DNA of 64,000 nt from Cellulophaga sp. 20_2_10 (lineage in GTDB: Bacteria; Bacteroidota; Bacteroidia; Flavobacteriales; Flavobacteriaceae), in assembly GCF_023476645.1 (NCBI RefSeq), contig NZ_JAMCOJ010000002.1, forward strand, positions 467,561 through 531,560. Reading direction: 5' to 3'. Positions 36,248 through 44,730 of the stretch are shown in pieces. The position numbers and the translations under genes are program-made. The first letter of the stretch is position 1. Each line of letters opens with the position of its first letter. The notes beneath the pieces were generated by a model. It was not told the origin of the DNA. It searched no databases and saw only the letters and a list, made by a program, of their open reading frames with translations.

Positions 36248-37732
36248 ATGAAATTAATGAGATTTATAAAGACTAGCGTATATGTTGTTTCTACATCATT
36301 GCTTTTTTTAGCTTGTAAAGAAACAAAAAAGCAACCTGAAGCAACAGTTGTAAAAGAGGAAGTTGTACAACCAAAGCCTAATATTATTTACATTCTAGCA
36401 GATGATTTGGGTTATGGCGACTTAAGTAGTTATGGTCAGGTAAACTTTAAAACACCAAACATAGATAAGTTAGCTGCCAGAGGTATAAAATTTACACAGC
36501 ATTATACAGGTTCTGCGGTATGTGCACCGTCTAGATCTTCTTTAATGACTGGTTTACACACAGGGCACACGCCCATTAGAGGTAACAGAGAATTAAAGGG
36601 ACAAGAAGGACAGGAGCCAATACCGGCTTCTAGTGTTACCATAGCAGAGGTTTTAAAAGACGCGGGCTATACTAATGGCGCTTTTGGTAAATGGGGATTG
36701 GGTTTTATAGGTTCTACAGGAGATCCAATAAATCAGGGTTTTGATGCCTTTTATGGCTACAACTGTCAACGTATGGCACACCGTTATTACCCCCCACATT
36801 TATGGAAGAACGATGAAAAAGTACTTTTAGAGGGTAATGATTATACCAATATGGTTACCTATGCACCAGATCTTATACAAGAGGAAACTTTAAAGTTTTT
36901 AGAAGATAATAAAGACAAACCATTTTTTGCTTACGTGCCTTTGGTTTTGCCTCATGCAGAGTTAATGGCGCCTAAAGATTCTATTTTTAAAAAGTACGAT
37001 GGTAAGTTTAAAGAAGTACCACATACAACTAAAGAAAGTTACACGTCAGATTATGGGCCAGATATTAACCCAGCCGAATACAGCTCACAAGACAAGCCAT
37101 ATGCAATGTATGCATCTATGGTAGACAGGTTAGATGTGTATGTAGGGCAAATTGTAGCTAAGGTTGAAGAACTAGGCATTGCAGACAATACAATTATTAT
37201 GTTTGCTAGCGATAACGGACCACATAAAGAAGGTGGTGCAAGTCCGGCTTATTTTAATAGTGGAGGCGGATTAAAAGGACAAAAAAGAGATTTGTATGAA
37301 GGTGGTATACGTACCCCTTTTATAGCAGTTTGGCCTAACAAAATTAAAGCAGGTACTACTACAAATATGGTTTCTGCTTTTTGGGATATTTTACCAACGG
37401 TAGCAGATATTACAGAAACTACAATTCCGGTTGCTGTAGATGGAGTGTCATTAGTACCAACTTTACTAGGCCAAGGCGAGCAAAAACAGCACGATTATCT
37501 GTATTGGGAATTTAATATTCAAAAAGGTAGAAAAGCAGTTAGAAAAGGCGATTGGAAAGGAGTTTGGTATAAAATGAATGCAGCAAAACAAGGAAAGTTT
37601 GAACTGTATAATTTAGCTAAAGACCCTAAAGAAGAACACAATGTTGCTTCTGCAAACTTAAATACAGTAGCAGAATTAAAACAAATAATGAAAGATTCCC
37701 ATTCCGAGTCTGAGTTATTTCCGTTTGAGTAA
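36248..37732 (+). CDS. Lipoprotein formylglycine sulfatase (S1), no. 10
   Basis: A 494-residue lipoprotein (FLAC, Cys23) with Asp pair at 52-53 (LADDLGYGD), formylglycine site C92 in CAPSR, FGKWGLG and ASDNGPH metal motif. It is a paralogue of sulfatase 5, similar from the Asp pair to the end (EFNIQKGRKAVRKGDWK), but it has a lipoprotein leader where no. 5 has a cleavable signal peptide. The pair may thus do the same chemistry in different places. A bidirectional terminator follows. Confidence 0.93.
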   Translation: MKLMRFIKTSVYVVSTSLLFLACKETKKQPEATVVKEEVVQPKPNIIYILADDLGYGDLSSYGQVNFKTPNIDKLAARGIKFTQHYTGSAVCAPSRSSLMTGLHTGHTPIRGNRELKGQEGQEPIPASSVTIAEVLKDAGYTNGAFGKWGLGFIGSTGDPINQGFDAFYGYNCQRMAHRYYPPHLWKNDEKVLLEGNDYTNMVTYAPDLIQEETLKFLEDNKDKPFFAYVPLVLPHAELMAPKDSIFKKYDGKFKEVPHTTKESYTSDYGPDINPAEYSSQDKPYAMYASMVDRLDVYVGQIVAKVEELGIADNTIIMFASDNGPHKEGGASPAYFNSGGGLKGQKRDLYEGGIRTPFIAVWPNKIKAGTTTNMVSAFWDILPTVADITETTIPVAVDGVSLVPTLLGQGEQKQHDYLYWEFNIQKGRKAVRKGDWKGVWYKMNAAKQGKFELYNLAKDPKEEHNVASANLNTVAELKQIMKDSHSESELFPFE

Positions 37733-37751
37733 ATTCTATTTTTAATACATT

Positions 37752-37781
37752 AAAAAGTCGTGCTTTGTAGCACGACTTTTT
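37752..37781. terminator. Bidirectional terminator between sulfatase 10 and lacI
   Basis: Perfect 13-nt arms (37752-37764, AAAAAGTCGTGCT, and 37769-37781) with a 4-nt loop, A run on one side and T run on the other. It serves both convergent genes. Confidence 0.88.
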
Positions 37782-37802
37782 GTTTATATATATTGTTTTT
37801 AT

Positions 37803-38816
37803 TTAAGACGATTCTCTAACAATAAGCTTAGCCTCTAATATCTTTTTATTTAATTGCTGAGTAGTTGTTTTTTTATCTGCATACTCTAAAAAAGTCTCAG
37901 CTGCTAGTTTACCAATTTCGGCACTATGTTGGTCTACTGTAGTAATGGTTGGTGTAACCATTGTAGTAAAGGGTTCGTTACCAAAACCAACAAGCGCAAT
38001 AGTTTTGGGCACAGCAATATTTTCTTCCTTTAAAATTTGTAGAGCACCAAGAGCAGCATAATCACTAGCAGCATAAATAGCATCTGGTGGGTTTTTAAGA
38101 GCTAGTAACTTTTTCATTTGCGTTCTACCATCTTCAATAGTAAGGTTACTTTCGCTTACATACTCATCAACCAAAGTAAAGCTGTGCTTTTGCAGTGCAT
38201 CAACATAACCTCTAATTCTATTGTTGAAAATACGCGTATGTTTAAATCCGCCTATATGAGCAATGTTTTTTCGTCCTTGTTCTACCAAATGTTCTACAAT
38301 CATATGGCTACTATCATAATCGTTAATACCAATATAATCTACATTTAAATCGTTTTCACCTCTATCAAACAAAATAAGCGGAATGCCTTTTGACTTTATT
38401 TTTTCAAAATAATCTAAATCAACAGTTTCATTTGCCATAGACGCAATAATGCCATCTACCTGCGTAAAAAGCAACGTATCTATATTGTTACATTCTTTGG
38501 TGTAAGACTCGTTAGATTGGGTTACAATTACATTGTAGCCCTTACTGTTTAAAACCTCTTCTATGTTTTGTAAAACCGATGAAAAATAAGAACTATTTGT
38601 ACTTGGTACCATAACACCAACCAGGTTACTTTTACCACTACGTAAGGCGCTAGCAAGGTTATTTGGCTGGTAATCTAAATCTTTTGCTATTTTTTTTACA
38701 GCGTCTTTTGTCTTTGTACTAATTCTAGAATCGTTACGTAATGCTTTAGAAACTGCAGCAGTAGATATGTTTAACTTAACAGCAATATCTTTAAGAGTGG
38801 TTTTTTTGTTTGACAA
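37803..38816 (-). CDS. LacI-family transcriptional regulator
   Basis: A 337-residue regulator: N-terminal LacI helix-turn-helix (residues 5-55, TLKDIAVKLNISTAAVSKALRN), hinge helix (LASALRSGKSN), then a periplasmic-binding-protein-like effector domain (60-337). It is divergent from kdgK with 151 bp between them. Two copies of a perfect palindrome, one just before each gene, are the obvious operators, so it probably represses itself and kdgK-eda until an inducer (perhaps KDG or a related acid) appears. It may also bind elsewhere in the PUL, but I found no other copy of the palindrome in the window. Confidence 0.93.
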   Translation of the reverse strand: MSNKKTTLKDIAVKLNISTAAVSKALRNDSRISTKTKDAVKKIAKDLDYQPNNLASALRSGKSNLVGVMVPSTNSSYFSSVLQNIEEVLNSKGYNVIVTQSNESYTKECNNIDTLLFTQVDGIIASMANETVDLDYFEKIKSKGIPLILFDRGENDLNVDYIGINDYDSSHMIVEHLVEQGRKNIAHIGGFKHTRIFNNRIRGYVDALQKHSFTLVDEYVSESNLTIEDGRTQMKKLLALKNPPDAIYAASDYAALGALQILKEENIAVPKTIALVGFGNEPFTTMVTPTITTVDQHSAEIGKLAAETFLEYADKKTTTQQLNKKILEAKLIVRESS

Positions 38817-38830
38817 TTTTTAATATATTT

Positions 38831-38846
38831 GCTTAATCGATTAACC
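38831..38846. promoter_or_regulatory. LacI operator, copy proximal to lacI
   Basis: GCTTAATCGATTAACC with a perfect 12-bp palindromic core TTAATCGATTAA at 38833-38844. It lies 14 bp before the lacI start codon, the place for autorepression. The central CG is typical of LacI-family sites. Confidence 0.85.
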
Positions 38847-38921
38847 AAAAGTATTAAAAATACAATTACAATCAAAGCTATTGTTGTTTACAACGCGGTT
38901 TTGATTTTATTTTAACGCAGT

Positions 38922-38937
38922 GCTTAATCGATTAACC
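38922..38937. promoter_or_regulatory. LacI operator, copy proximal to kdgK
   Basis: The same 16 bases GCTTAATCGATTAACC occur 91 bp from the first copy, with the palindromic core at 38924-38935, 30 bp before the kdgK start. Two identical operators at this distance allow DNA looping. Confidence 0.85.
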
Positions 38938-38967
38938 AATGCCTATTTTAATTAAAATGTATTAAAA

Positions 38968-39990
38968 ATGAAGAAAGTTGTAACCTTTGGGGAAATAATG
39001 TTGCGTTTATCTACAGATAGACATTTACGCTTTTCACAAGCCAATAATTTTACAGCTACGTATGGAGGGGGAGAATTTAACGTTGCAGTTTCTTTGGCAA
39101 ACTATGGCTTAGAGGCCGAGTTTGTAACACGATTACCAGACAACGATTTAGGTAGAACAGCCTTAATGGAAATTAAAAAAAGAAACGTACTGGCAAACAA
39201 CGTTGCCTTTGGAGGCGATAGGTTAGGAGTCTATTTTCTAGAAACAGGAGCAGGTACAAGAGGCAGTAAAGTAGTGTACGACAGGGCAAATAGTGCAATG
39301 GCAACAATACAAACGGGTACAATAGATTGGGAAAAGGTATTTAAAGATACGGCCGTTTTTCATTGGAGTGGTGTTACGCCAGCAATTTCTCAAGACGCAG
39401 CAGATGTTTGTTTAGAGGCTGTTAAAGTTGCAAGTAAAATGGGGGTATTTATTACATCTGACTTAAATTATAGATCCAAGTTGTGGCAATACGGTAAAGA
39501 GCCAAAAGATATTATGCCAGAATTATTATCTTACAGTAATGTAATATTGGGAGATTTAGATACCGCCTTCTTTATGTCGGGCCAGCCTACTGTGGAGCCC
39601 AATTATCAAAAAAGAGCAACCCTACCAGAGTTGTATAACAAGTTATTTAAATTGTATCCTAAATTGGAGAAGGCAGCAACAACATTACGTTATTCTATAA
39701 GTGCGTCTCACCAACAAATAGGTGGTATTTTATATGACGGTACAGAGTTATTTGGTGCAGTTGTAAAAGATGTTACACCTGTTGTAGACAGGGTTGGTAG
39801 CGGAGATGCTTTTATGGGAGGCTTAATTTATGGTTTGTTAAATACAGAGTATACACCACAACAAGCAGTAGATTTTGCAGTAGCAGCTTGTTGTTTAAAA
39901 CATACAGTATCTGGTGATATTAACTTGGTAACAGTAGAAGAAGTAGAAAAATTAATGCAAGGAGATGCTTCTGGCAAAGTAGCTAGGTAA
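38968..39990 (+). CDS. kdgK: 2-keto-3-deoxygluconate kinase
   Basis: A 340-residue PfkB-family sugar kinase. It begins with the VTFGEIMLRLS motif, followed by GGGEFNVAVSLANYG and the C-terminal RVGSGDAFMGG motif with catalytic Asp280. This combination and the KDPG aldolase gene 42 nt downstream identify it as KDG kinase, making KDPG with ATP. In red-algal galactan PULs this step follows oxidation and cycloisomerisation of 3,6-anhydrogalactose to KDG. In other bacteria it serves pectin or alginate. The genes for anhydrogalactose oxidation are not in the window. Confidence 0.88.
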   Translation: MKKVVTFGEIMLRLSTDRHLRFSQANNFTATYGGGEFNVAVSLANYGLEAEFVTRLPDNDLGRTALMEIKKRNVLANNVAFGGDRLGVYFLETGAGTRGSKVVYDRANSAMATIQTGTIDWEKVFKDTAVFHWSGVTPAISQDAADVCLEAVKVASKMGVFITSDLNYRSKLWQYGKEPKDIMPELLSYSNVILGDLDTAFFMSGQPTVEPNYQKRATLPELYNKLFKLYPKLEKAATTLRYSISASHQQIGGILYDGTELFGAVVKDVTPVVDRVGSGDAFMGGLIYGLLNTEYTPQQAVDFAVAACCLKHTVSGDINLVTVEEVEKLMQGDASGKVAR

Positions 39991-40032
39991 CTTGTAAATT
40001 AGTAAAATAAATAAAATACAGTACATACAATT

Positions 40033-40704
40033 ATGGCACAATATACTAGAATAGAAGTTTTTAATAAGATGAATGAAACAGGGTTAGTACCCTTATTTTA
40101 TCATTCTGATATAGAAATAGCAAAGAATATTTTAAAAGCGTGTTATAACGGTGGTGCAACATTAATGGAGTTTACTGCTCGTGGCGACTTTGCTTTTGAG
40201 GTATTTTCTGAGTTAAACAAATACGCTATAAAAGAATTGCCAGGTATGGCATTAGGAGTAGGTTCTGTAACAGATGCCGCTGCTGCTTCTATGTATATGC
40301 AAATGGGTGCTAATTTTATAGTAACTCCATCTTTTAGAGAAGATATTGCCATAGTTTGTAACAGACGTAAAGTACTATGGTCTCCTGGATGTGGCTCTTT
40401 AAAAGAAATAAACACGGCTGAAGAATTAGGCTGTGAGGTGGTAAAATTGTTTCCAGGGGCTACCTATGGAGCAGATTTTGTAAAAGCCATAAAAGGGCCA
40501 CAACCGTGGACAAGTGTAATGCCAACAGGTGGCGTAACCACAGAAGAAGATAATTTAGCAATGTGGTTTAACGCAGGTGTAACTTGTGTGGGCATAGGCT
40601 CTAAATTAATAAGTAAAGACATTATAGCTAATAAAGATTACAATATTTTGGAGACTACAGTACAGCAAACAATTGCAGTTATAAAAAAACTGAAACAAAA
40701 ATAA
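40033..40704 (+). CDS. eda: KDPG (2-keto-3-deoxy-6-phosphogluconate) aldolase
   Basis: A 223-residue class I aldolase of the KDPG/KHG family. Motifs: LVPLFYHSD, MEFTARGD with the proton-transfer Glu, GAGSVTD-like GVGSVTDAAAA, the Schiff-base lysine near residue 138 in VVKLFPG, and a phosphate-binding MPTGGV. It splits KDPG into pyruvate and glyceraldehyde 3-phosphate in the cytoplasm, finishing the pathway begun by the preceding kinase. It is followed by the first 64-bp repeat, whose hairpin acts as the terminator. Confidence 0.9.
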   Translation: MAQYTRIEVFNKMNETGLVPLFYHSDIEIAKNILKACYNGGATLMEFTARGDFAFEVFSELNKYAIKELPGMALGVGSVTDAAAASMYMQMGANFIVTPSFREDIAIVCNRRKVLWSPGCGSLKEINTAEELGCEVVKLFPGATYGADFVKAIKGPQPWTSVMPTGGVTTEEDNLAMWFNAGVTCVGIGSKLISKDIIANKDYNILETTVQQTIAVIKKLKQK

Positions 40705-40715
40705 TAAAGGCCCTT

Positions 40716-40779
40716 TTAGGGTTATACTAGACACAACCAACAGGCCATATTCATTTTTTTAATGGGTATGGTTTTTTTA
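40716..40779 (+). repeat. 64-bp repeat, copy 1, carrying a terminator
   Basis: It begins TTAGGGTTATACTAGACACA and ends in a T run. It is 63 of 64 identical to 41435-41498. Within it, arms 40745-40755 (CCATATTCATT) and 40761-40771 form a hairpin with two wobbles, followed by seven T, a Rho-independent terminator for eda. It starts 11 nt after the eda stop. Confidence 0.88.
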
Positions 40780-40990
40780 AGTCTAAAAGTTAATAGTGTT
40801 TTACACTTTAAGTAGCTATAGCTACCATTTATACTTTAATACGGTATAGTTATACAATTAAAAGTTTATGAGCTTAAAATAGTTCTAAATTGTAATTGTA
40901 AAAGCTTAAATTAAAATGTGTTTTAAAACATAGAAATTAGATCGTGGTATTAAAGTTGAATAAATAATTAAAACCATAAAAACCTTTATA

Positions 40991-41431
40991 ATGAAAAAAC
41001 TACTATTTACCGTATTTACCTTTGTAACTATTTTTGCTACGGCACAAGAAAAACGAAGTGGAGAAAGAAGAACAAAGGCTAGTGCAAAATTATAAGAATC
41101 TAATGTAAAGGAAAGCCCGTTATATGTACAAGCAAAAAAATTAGAAGAAGAGTATGCAAATAAAGTTTTAGCAGAGTGGATTAAAGAAAACGATGCTAGT
41201 AAAATCTACATATGTCCTATATGCTATCCTAGTAAACCAAGTGGACCTCTTGCTCTTGGTTTAGGAGCAATAATAGCTGTTGGCGCAATTAATAATCCAG
41301 ATGACAATACACAGGAAAAAGTAGCAAATATATTCCATAGCAAGGCCGAACATAAAAACATAAATCAATCTGATAAAGATTTAGAGCTAAAAAAATACAT
41401 AGAGTTGCTGCAAAGAGAAATTAAAAAATAA
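40991..41431 (+). pseudogene. Small secreted protein gene interrupted by an in-frame TAA
   Basis: From ATG 40991 the frame encodes a signal peptide (MKKLLFTVFTFVTIFATAQ) and 15 more residues, then meets TAA at 41093-41095. The same frame continues without another stop for 111 codons to 41431 with plausible protein: an amphipathic Lys/Glu-rich helix, a Cys-x2-Cys pair (YICPICYPSKP) and a Gly/Ala-rich segment (GPLALGLGAIIAVGAINN). No frameshift is needed. Most likely it is a gene killed by a single substitution, or a sequencing error. Function unknown. It is bracketed by the two 64-bp repeats. Confidence 0.65.
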
Positions 41432-41434
41432 ACA

Positions 41435-41498
41435 TTAGGGTTATACTAGACACAACCAACAGGCCATATTCATTATTTTAATGGGTATGGTTTTTTTA
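41435..41498 (+). repeat. 64-bp repeat, copy 2, carrying a terminator
   Basis: Differs from copy 1 at one base (A for T in the loop of the hairpin). It starts 3 nt after the stop of the interrupted gene, so it serves as its terminator. Downstream similarity continues weakly: AAAATAGTTnTAAATTGT lies 160 bp from the start of copy 1 (40876) and 161 bp from the start of copy 2 (41596), pointing to a tandem duplication of a longer unit. Confidence 0.88.
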
Positions 41499-41826
41499 TA
41501 CTTAAAAAAGTAGTTAATTTTTCTTTTTAGACTGATGTTGTTACCAATTATACTAAAAATTAGTGCAATTCCACATATTCGTAATCGTAGTACAGAAAAT
41601 AGTTTTAAATTGTGAGAAAATTAATGCGAATTTTGTGTTTAATCAAGAGTTTAGTGTATTGTTTAAAGTCCACCGAATAGAATATTACGCGATAGCGAAA
41701 TGGTCTATTTTGGCTTTAGAACAGAGAAATTAAAAGCAAAATATTTATATTTAGCTAAATGTTAACCCCTAAAATGTAAGTATCGTTTATACATTATGTT
41801 TTATACAATAGTCATTATCTATAATT
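41499..41826. other. Non-coding stretch after the second repeat
   Basis: 328 bp with no convincing ORF. It contains the diverged downstream part of the duplicated unit (around 41596) and, at its end, TAATTTTG (41822-41829), which resembles a -7 element but overlaps the start of the next gene. Nothing else recognised. Confidence 0.5.
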
Positions 41827-42966
41827 TTGAAAATACTTAGGTTAAAAAAAATAACACTTATAATCATAGTACTGTTTATAAGTATAAGTTTTATAAGAGA
41901 ACAAATTAGTTTATCAGAACTAGAGAAATTTAAACCCTTAACTAGTATTACAGAACGTGTACATTCAAAAAATTATGAAATTACATCAATAAATGGTACT
42001 CTTCCAGTTTTGTACGACAGTATAAAAAATCAATTTTATTTAAAAAATAAGAGCGGTTTAACTAAATTAGATAACCAAGGAAATGTGATGTTTTCTGATG
42101 ATCTATTACATGAAAAATCGTACATAAGTACTTTAGATTATAATAATTTTATTCCCTTTGTATTTACATCAAAAGGAGTTTATGACTTTTCTGGTAAAGA
42201 GCTTATTTTTATGCCTTTTGAGGAAAAATTAAATGTCAAAACTGAATTAAATAATAGCAACTTCAAATCTATTTTTGAAAAAAAATATAATAGCGCTGAC
42301 TTAGTTATCTATGGAAATGAAATAGGGAATGAAACAACTAAATTTAGAATCTATTTTAGAGTTGATAATAAATGGATTTTGTTGCTATCTCAAAAAGGAG
42401 ATTATAATCAATTTAGACAACCCGAAACGTTTACAAAAAATACTAACCCTACAGCACAAATTGATTACAGTAAATTTTCTTCAAAGTTTTCAAATAAAAA
42501 ATTAATCGCTTTAAAAGATAATCAAAGTGGTTTTTACACAGCAAAAGAAAGAGATGGTAATTTAAACAACTATTTTACTAAAAATTTAAATGAACCAGAA
42601 TTAGACTATCAAACTACAAATGAATTCAAAATGGTTGCTGTAAAGAATAAAAGTACTTACGGTTTACCGGATTGGATGAATCACACTTTTTTTAAACTCG
42701 CTTACTTTGAATTAAACTATAACAATGAACAGCTATTTTTTAAGGGAAATACAATTAAATATAATGCATTAGCAAATGAATATACTGATGTAGACTTTTA
42801 CTTATATGAATTGCCTAAAAATATGAGAGCTAAAACGAAAGTGGCTTTTATCGATTTTGGAAATTATTCAGGAATTGCAATAGATCCAAAAACGAATTAT
42901 TTAGAACCTCAAATTGAAAACACTGGAATATTTATAATTAAACCAACAAATAGGAGCTACAGGTAG
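41827..42966 (+). CDS. Hypothetical membrane-anchored or exported protein
   Basis: A 379-residue protein read from a TTG start at 41827; no ATG exists upstream of its hydrophobic N-terminal segment (residues 8-23, ITLIIIVLFISISF), and this start gives a normal Lys-rich leader. The rest is polar and beta-rich with repeated LDNQGNVMFSD/YDFSGKELIF-type turns, reminiscent of WG-like or beta-propeller repeats. I do not recognise the family. It is convergent with another unknown exported protein in the eroded accessory stretch. The TTG start is the main uncertainty. Confidence 0.6.
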   Translation: MKILRLKKITLIIIVLFISISFIREQISLSELEKFKPLTSITERVHSKNYEITSINGTLPVLYDSIKNQFYLKNKSGLTKLDNQGNVMFSDDLLHEKSYISTLDYNNFIPFVFTSKGVYDFSGKELIFMPFEEKLNVKTELNNSNFKSIFEKKYNSADLVIYGNEIGNETTKFRIYFRVDNKWILLLSQKGDYNQFRQPETFTKNTNPTAQIDYSKFSSKFSNKKLIALKDNQSGFYTAKERDGNLNNYFTKNLNEPELDYQTTNEFKMVAVKNKSTYGLPDWMNHTFFKLAYFELNYNNEQLFFKGNTIKYNALANEYTDVDFYLYELPKNMRAKTKVAFIDFGNYSGIAIDPKTNYLEPQIENTGIFIIKPTNRSYR

Positions 42967-43121
42967 CGTCTTATAGTATTAATTACTAGTAAAAACTTAC
43001 TTCTAAAACCTTTAGCGTGTTTGCTAGCGGCATAATAAATATACACAGACCTTATAGTTTTGCACTAAAGTCCGCATGAGGTTTTATTAGCCTCTAAACC
43101 TGTCATTGTTAACAACTGACT

Positions 43122-43895
43122 TTATTCATAATATTCATTACCTTCTGAATCTATATATCCAGTTTTGTTATCAATTGTTTTGAATCTTGCTAAACTGTAT
43201 TCAAAATCATCAAGTTCTATGTATTTAACTTCTGTTATGCCGTAGTAACCAAGTTTATTATTGATTTTCACCTTAAACAATCCAGATTTATATGTCACTT
43301 TGTCAAAAAACTGTACATCTTTTTCATATAAAATGCCTTGCTTTTGGTTGAAATCAATTATTAAAGCATTAGGAAATGTTTTTGTATAGTTAAAAATGAA
43401 AGATTCTGAGTTATAATTTATTTCTTTTTTACCATTTGAAAAGTTAATTTTCTCAATCCCTTTTTTATGAATTGAATCAATTTTTTTTGATAAAACAGTA
43501 TTTTCTAAATCATTTAAGTATTCATTTTTTATTAAAAAATAGTACTCTCCTTTTTCAATTATTTTGTAATGATATTCTTTTACTCCAGTTCCACAAATCA
43601 TTAGTGTCAAATTCTCTTTTTTCCTTATCTTTTTTCCTTTATAATTGATGTAAGAAATTTTATTTTTGTCATCTAAAATTTGCATATATTTTCCTCCTAT
43701 TAACGCTTGATAGAATTTTAGGTTTTCAAAAAAAATCTTTTTGTCGTTTTTTTTAATGGAGTAGGTATTAGAGCTTAATTCTTTATAGATCTTGAATTTT
43801 TCGTGATACTTATAAATTAAAGAATCCTTTTTTTGAGAGAAAGAATTTGAAATATTTAAAGTTAAAAATAAAATTAAAATTAAAAGTGTTCTCAT
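43122..43895 (-). CDS. Hypothetical secreted protein, WG-repeat-like
   Basis: A 257-residue protein with a signal peptide (cleavage near NSFSQ, residue 21). It contains short beta-hairpin units such as KISYINYKGKKI, GLFKVKINNKLGYYG and TGYIDSEGNEYYE, resembling WG (KWG) repeats. It is very rich in Lys, Ile, Asn and Tyr. No catalytic motif is seen. It is convergent with the previous unknown gene and stands alone. Function unknown. Confidence 0.65.
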   Translation of the reverse strand: MRTLLILILFLTLNISNSFSQKKDSLIYKYHEKFKIYKELSSNTYSIKKNDKKIFFENLKFYQALIGGKYMQILDDKNKISYINYKGKKIRKKENLTLMICGTGVKEYHYKIIEKGEYYFLIKNEYLNDLENTVLSKKIDSIHKKGIEKINFSNGKKEINYNSESFIFNYTKTFPNALIIDFNQKQGILYEKDVQFFDKVTYKSGLFKVKINNKLGYYGITEVKYIELDDFEYSLARFKTIDNKTGYIDSEGNEYYE

Positions 43896-43978
43896 GATTC
43901 TTAGGCTTTGTATGCAATGTTTCGTGTACGGTTTGTTTCGTGTTGTAAGCGCCTAATTTAGTAAATAATAACTAAATA

Positions 43979-44016
43979 AAAAGCCCTCACAAACTTTCGT
44001 AAATAGGTGAGGACTT
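43979..44016 (-). terminator. Terminator for the SDR-like gene (- strand)
   Basis: CCTCAC at 43985-43990 pairs with GTGAGG at 44007-44012, extended by AAG/CTT. On the - strand the hairpin is followed by a T run. It is about 40 nt past the SDR stop. Confidence 0.6.
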
Positions 44017-44054
44017 AGCAATAAATTATATATGGTGTTGGCGGTAGTTTTTAT

Positions 44055-44663
44055 TTATGCATCTACAAAAATTACTTGACCCGTAATAAATCCATCAACC
44101 GAACGTTCAAAAGCTTTACCTACTAACTTTCCAGGAACAGGCTCAAAACCTGGCATCATTTCACCATAAACATCCCAAGCCTCTTCTAAAACAGTTGGGT
44201 TTATTGAGTTTACTCGGATTCCTCTTGGCATTTCAAAAGCAACACATTTAACAAATGTGTCAATAGCGCCACTAGTAGTAGCATCAGCAATTGCAAAAGG
44301 TATAGGCTTAGTATTTAAAATTCCTGTTATTAAAGTAAATGACCCCTTATCTGCAATATATTCTTGACCAATACGTACAATGTTTATTTGTCCCATCATT
44401 TTACTTAAAATGGTACTCATCCATTGTTCTTCGGTCATTTCAGTAAAATTTGCATATTCACAAACACCAACAGTGTTTACAACAGCATCAAAATGACCAA
44501 CATCTTCGTATAATTTCCTTAATGATGCTTCGTTTGTAATATCTACTTGAAAGTCATAATTATCGGCAGACCGTCCAGCGGTTATAATTTTATGTTTTCC
44601 AAGACCAGTTAAAGCAGCTTGTCCCATTTTTCCGTTTGCTCCAATTAAAATTATTGTTTTCAT
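44055..44663 (-). CDS. Short-chain dehydrogenase/reductase-like protein without the catalytic Tyr
   Basis: A 202-residue Rossmann protein. The nucleotide loop GANGKMG is at residues 8-14, Asp in FQVDITN binds the adenine side, and VVNTVG replaces the NNAG motif. Where SDRs carry YxxxK this sequence has FAIADATTSG, so the usual Tyr is missing, as in some atypical SDRs of similar length. The C-terminal GFITGQVIFVDA is typical SDR. A broken Crp/Fnr regulator lies 67 nt upstream on the same strand, perhaps its former regulator. Substrate unknown. Confidence 0.8.
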   Translation of the reverse strand: MKTIILIGANGKMGQAALTGLGKHKIITAGRSADNYDFQVDITNEASLRKLYEDVGHFDAVVNTVGVCEYANFTEMTEEQWMSTILSKMMGQINIVRIGQEYIADKGSFTLITGILNTKPIPFAIADATTSGAIDTFVKCVAFEMPRGIRVNSINPTVLEEAWDVYGEMMPGFEPVPGKLVGKAFERSVDGFITGQVIFVDA

Positions 44664-44730
44664 ATAATATTTGTTTTTAAATTATATGCAAATTTATGAA
44701 GCACTAAAGGTTTATGAAGAGGACATTTGT

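Noticed and set aside
40716-41498. Integron-like attC cassette interpretation of the 64-bp repeats
   Set aside because: The repeat does not show the RYYYAAC/GTTRRRY core pair, and no integrase is in the window; a duplicated terminator explains the structure better.
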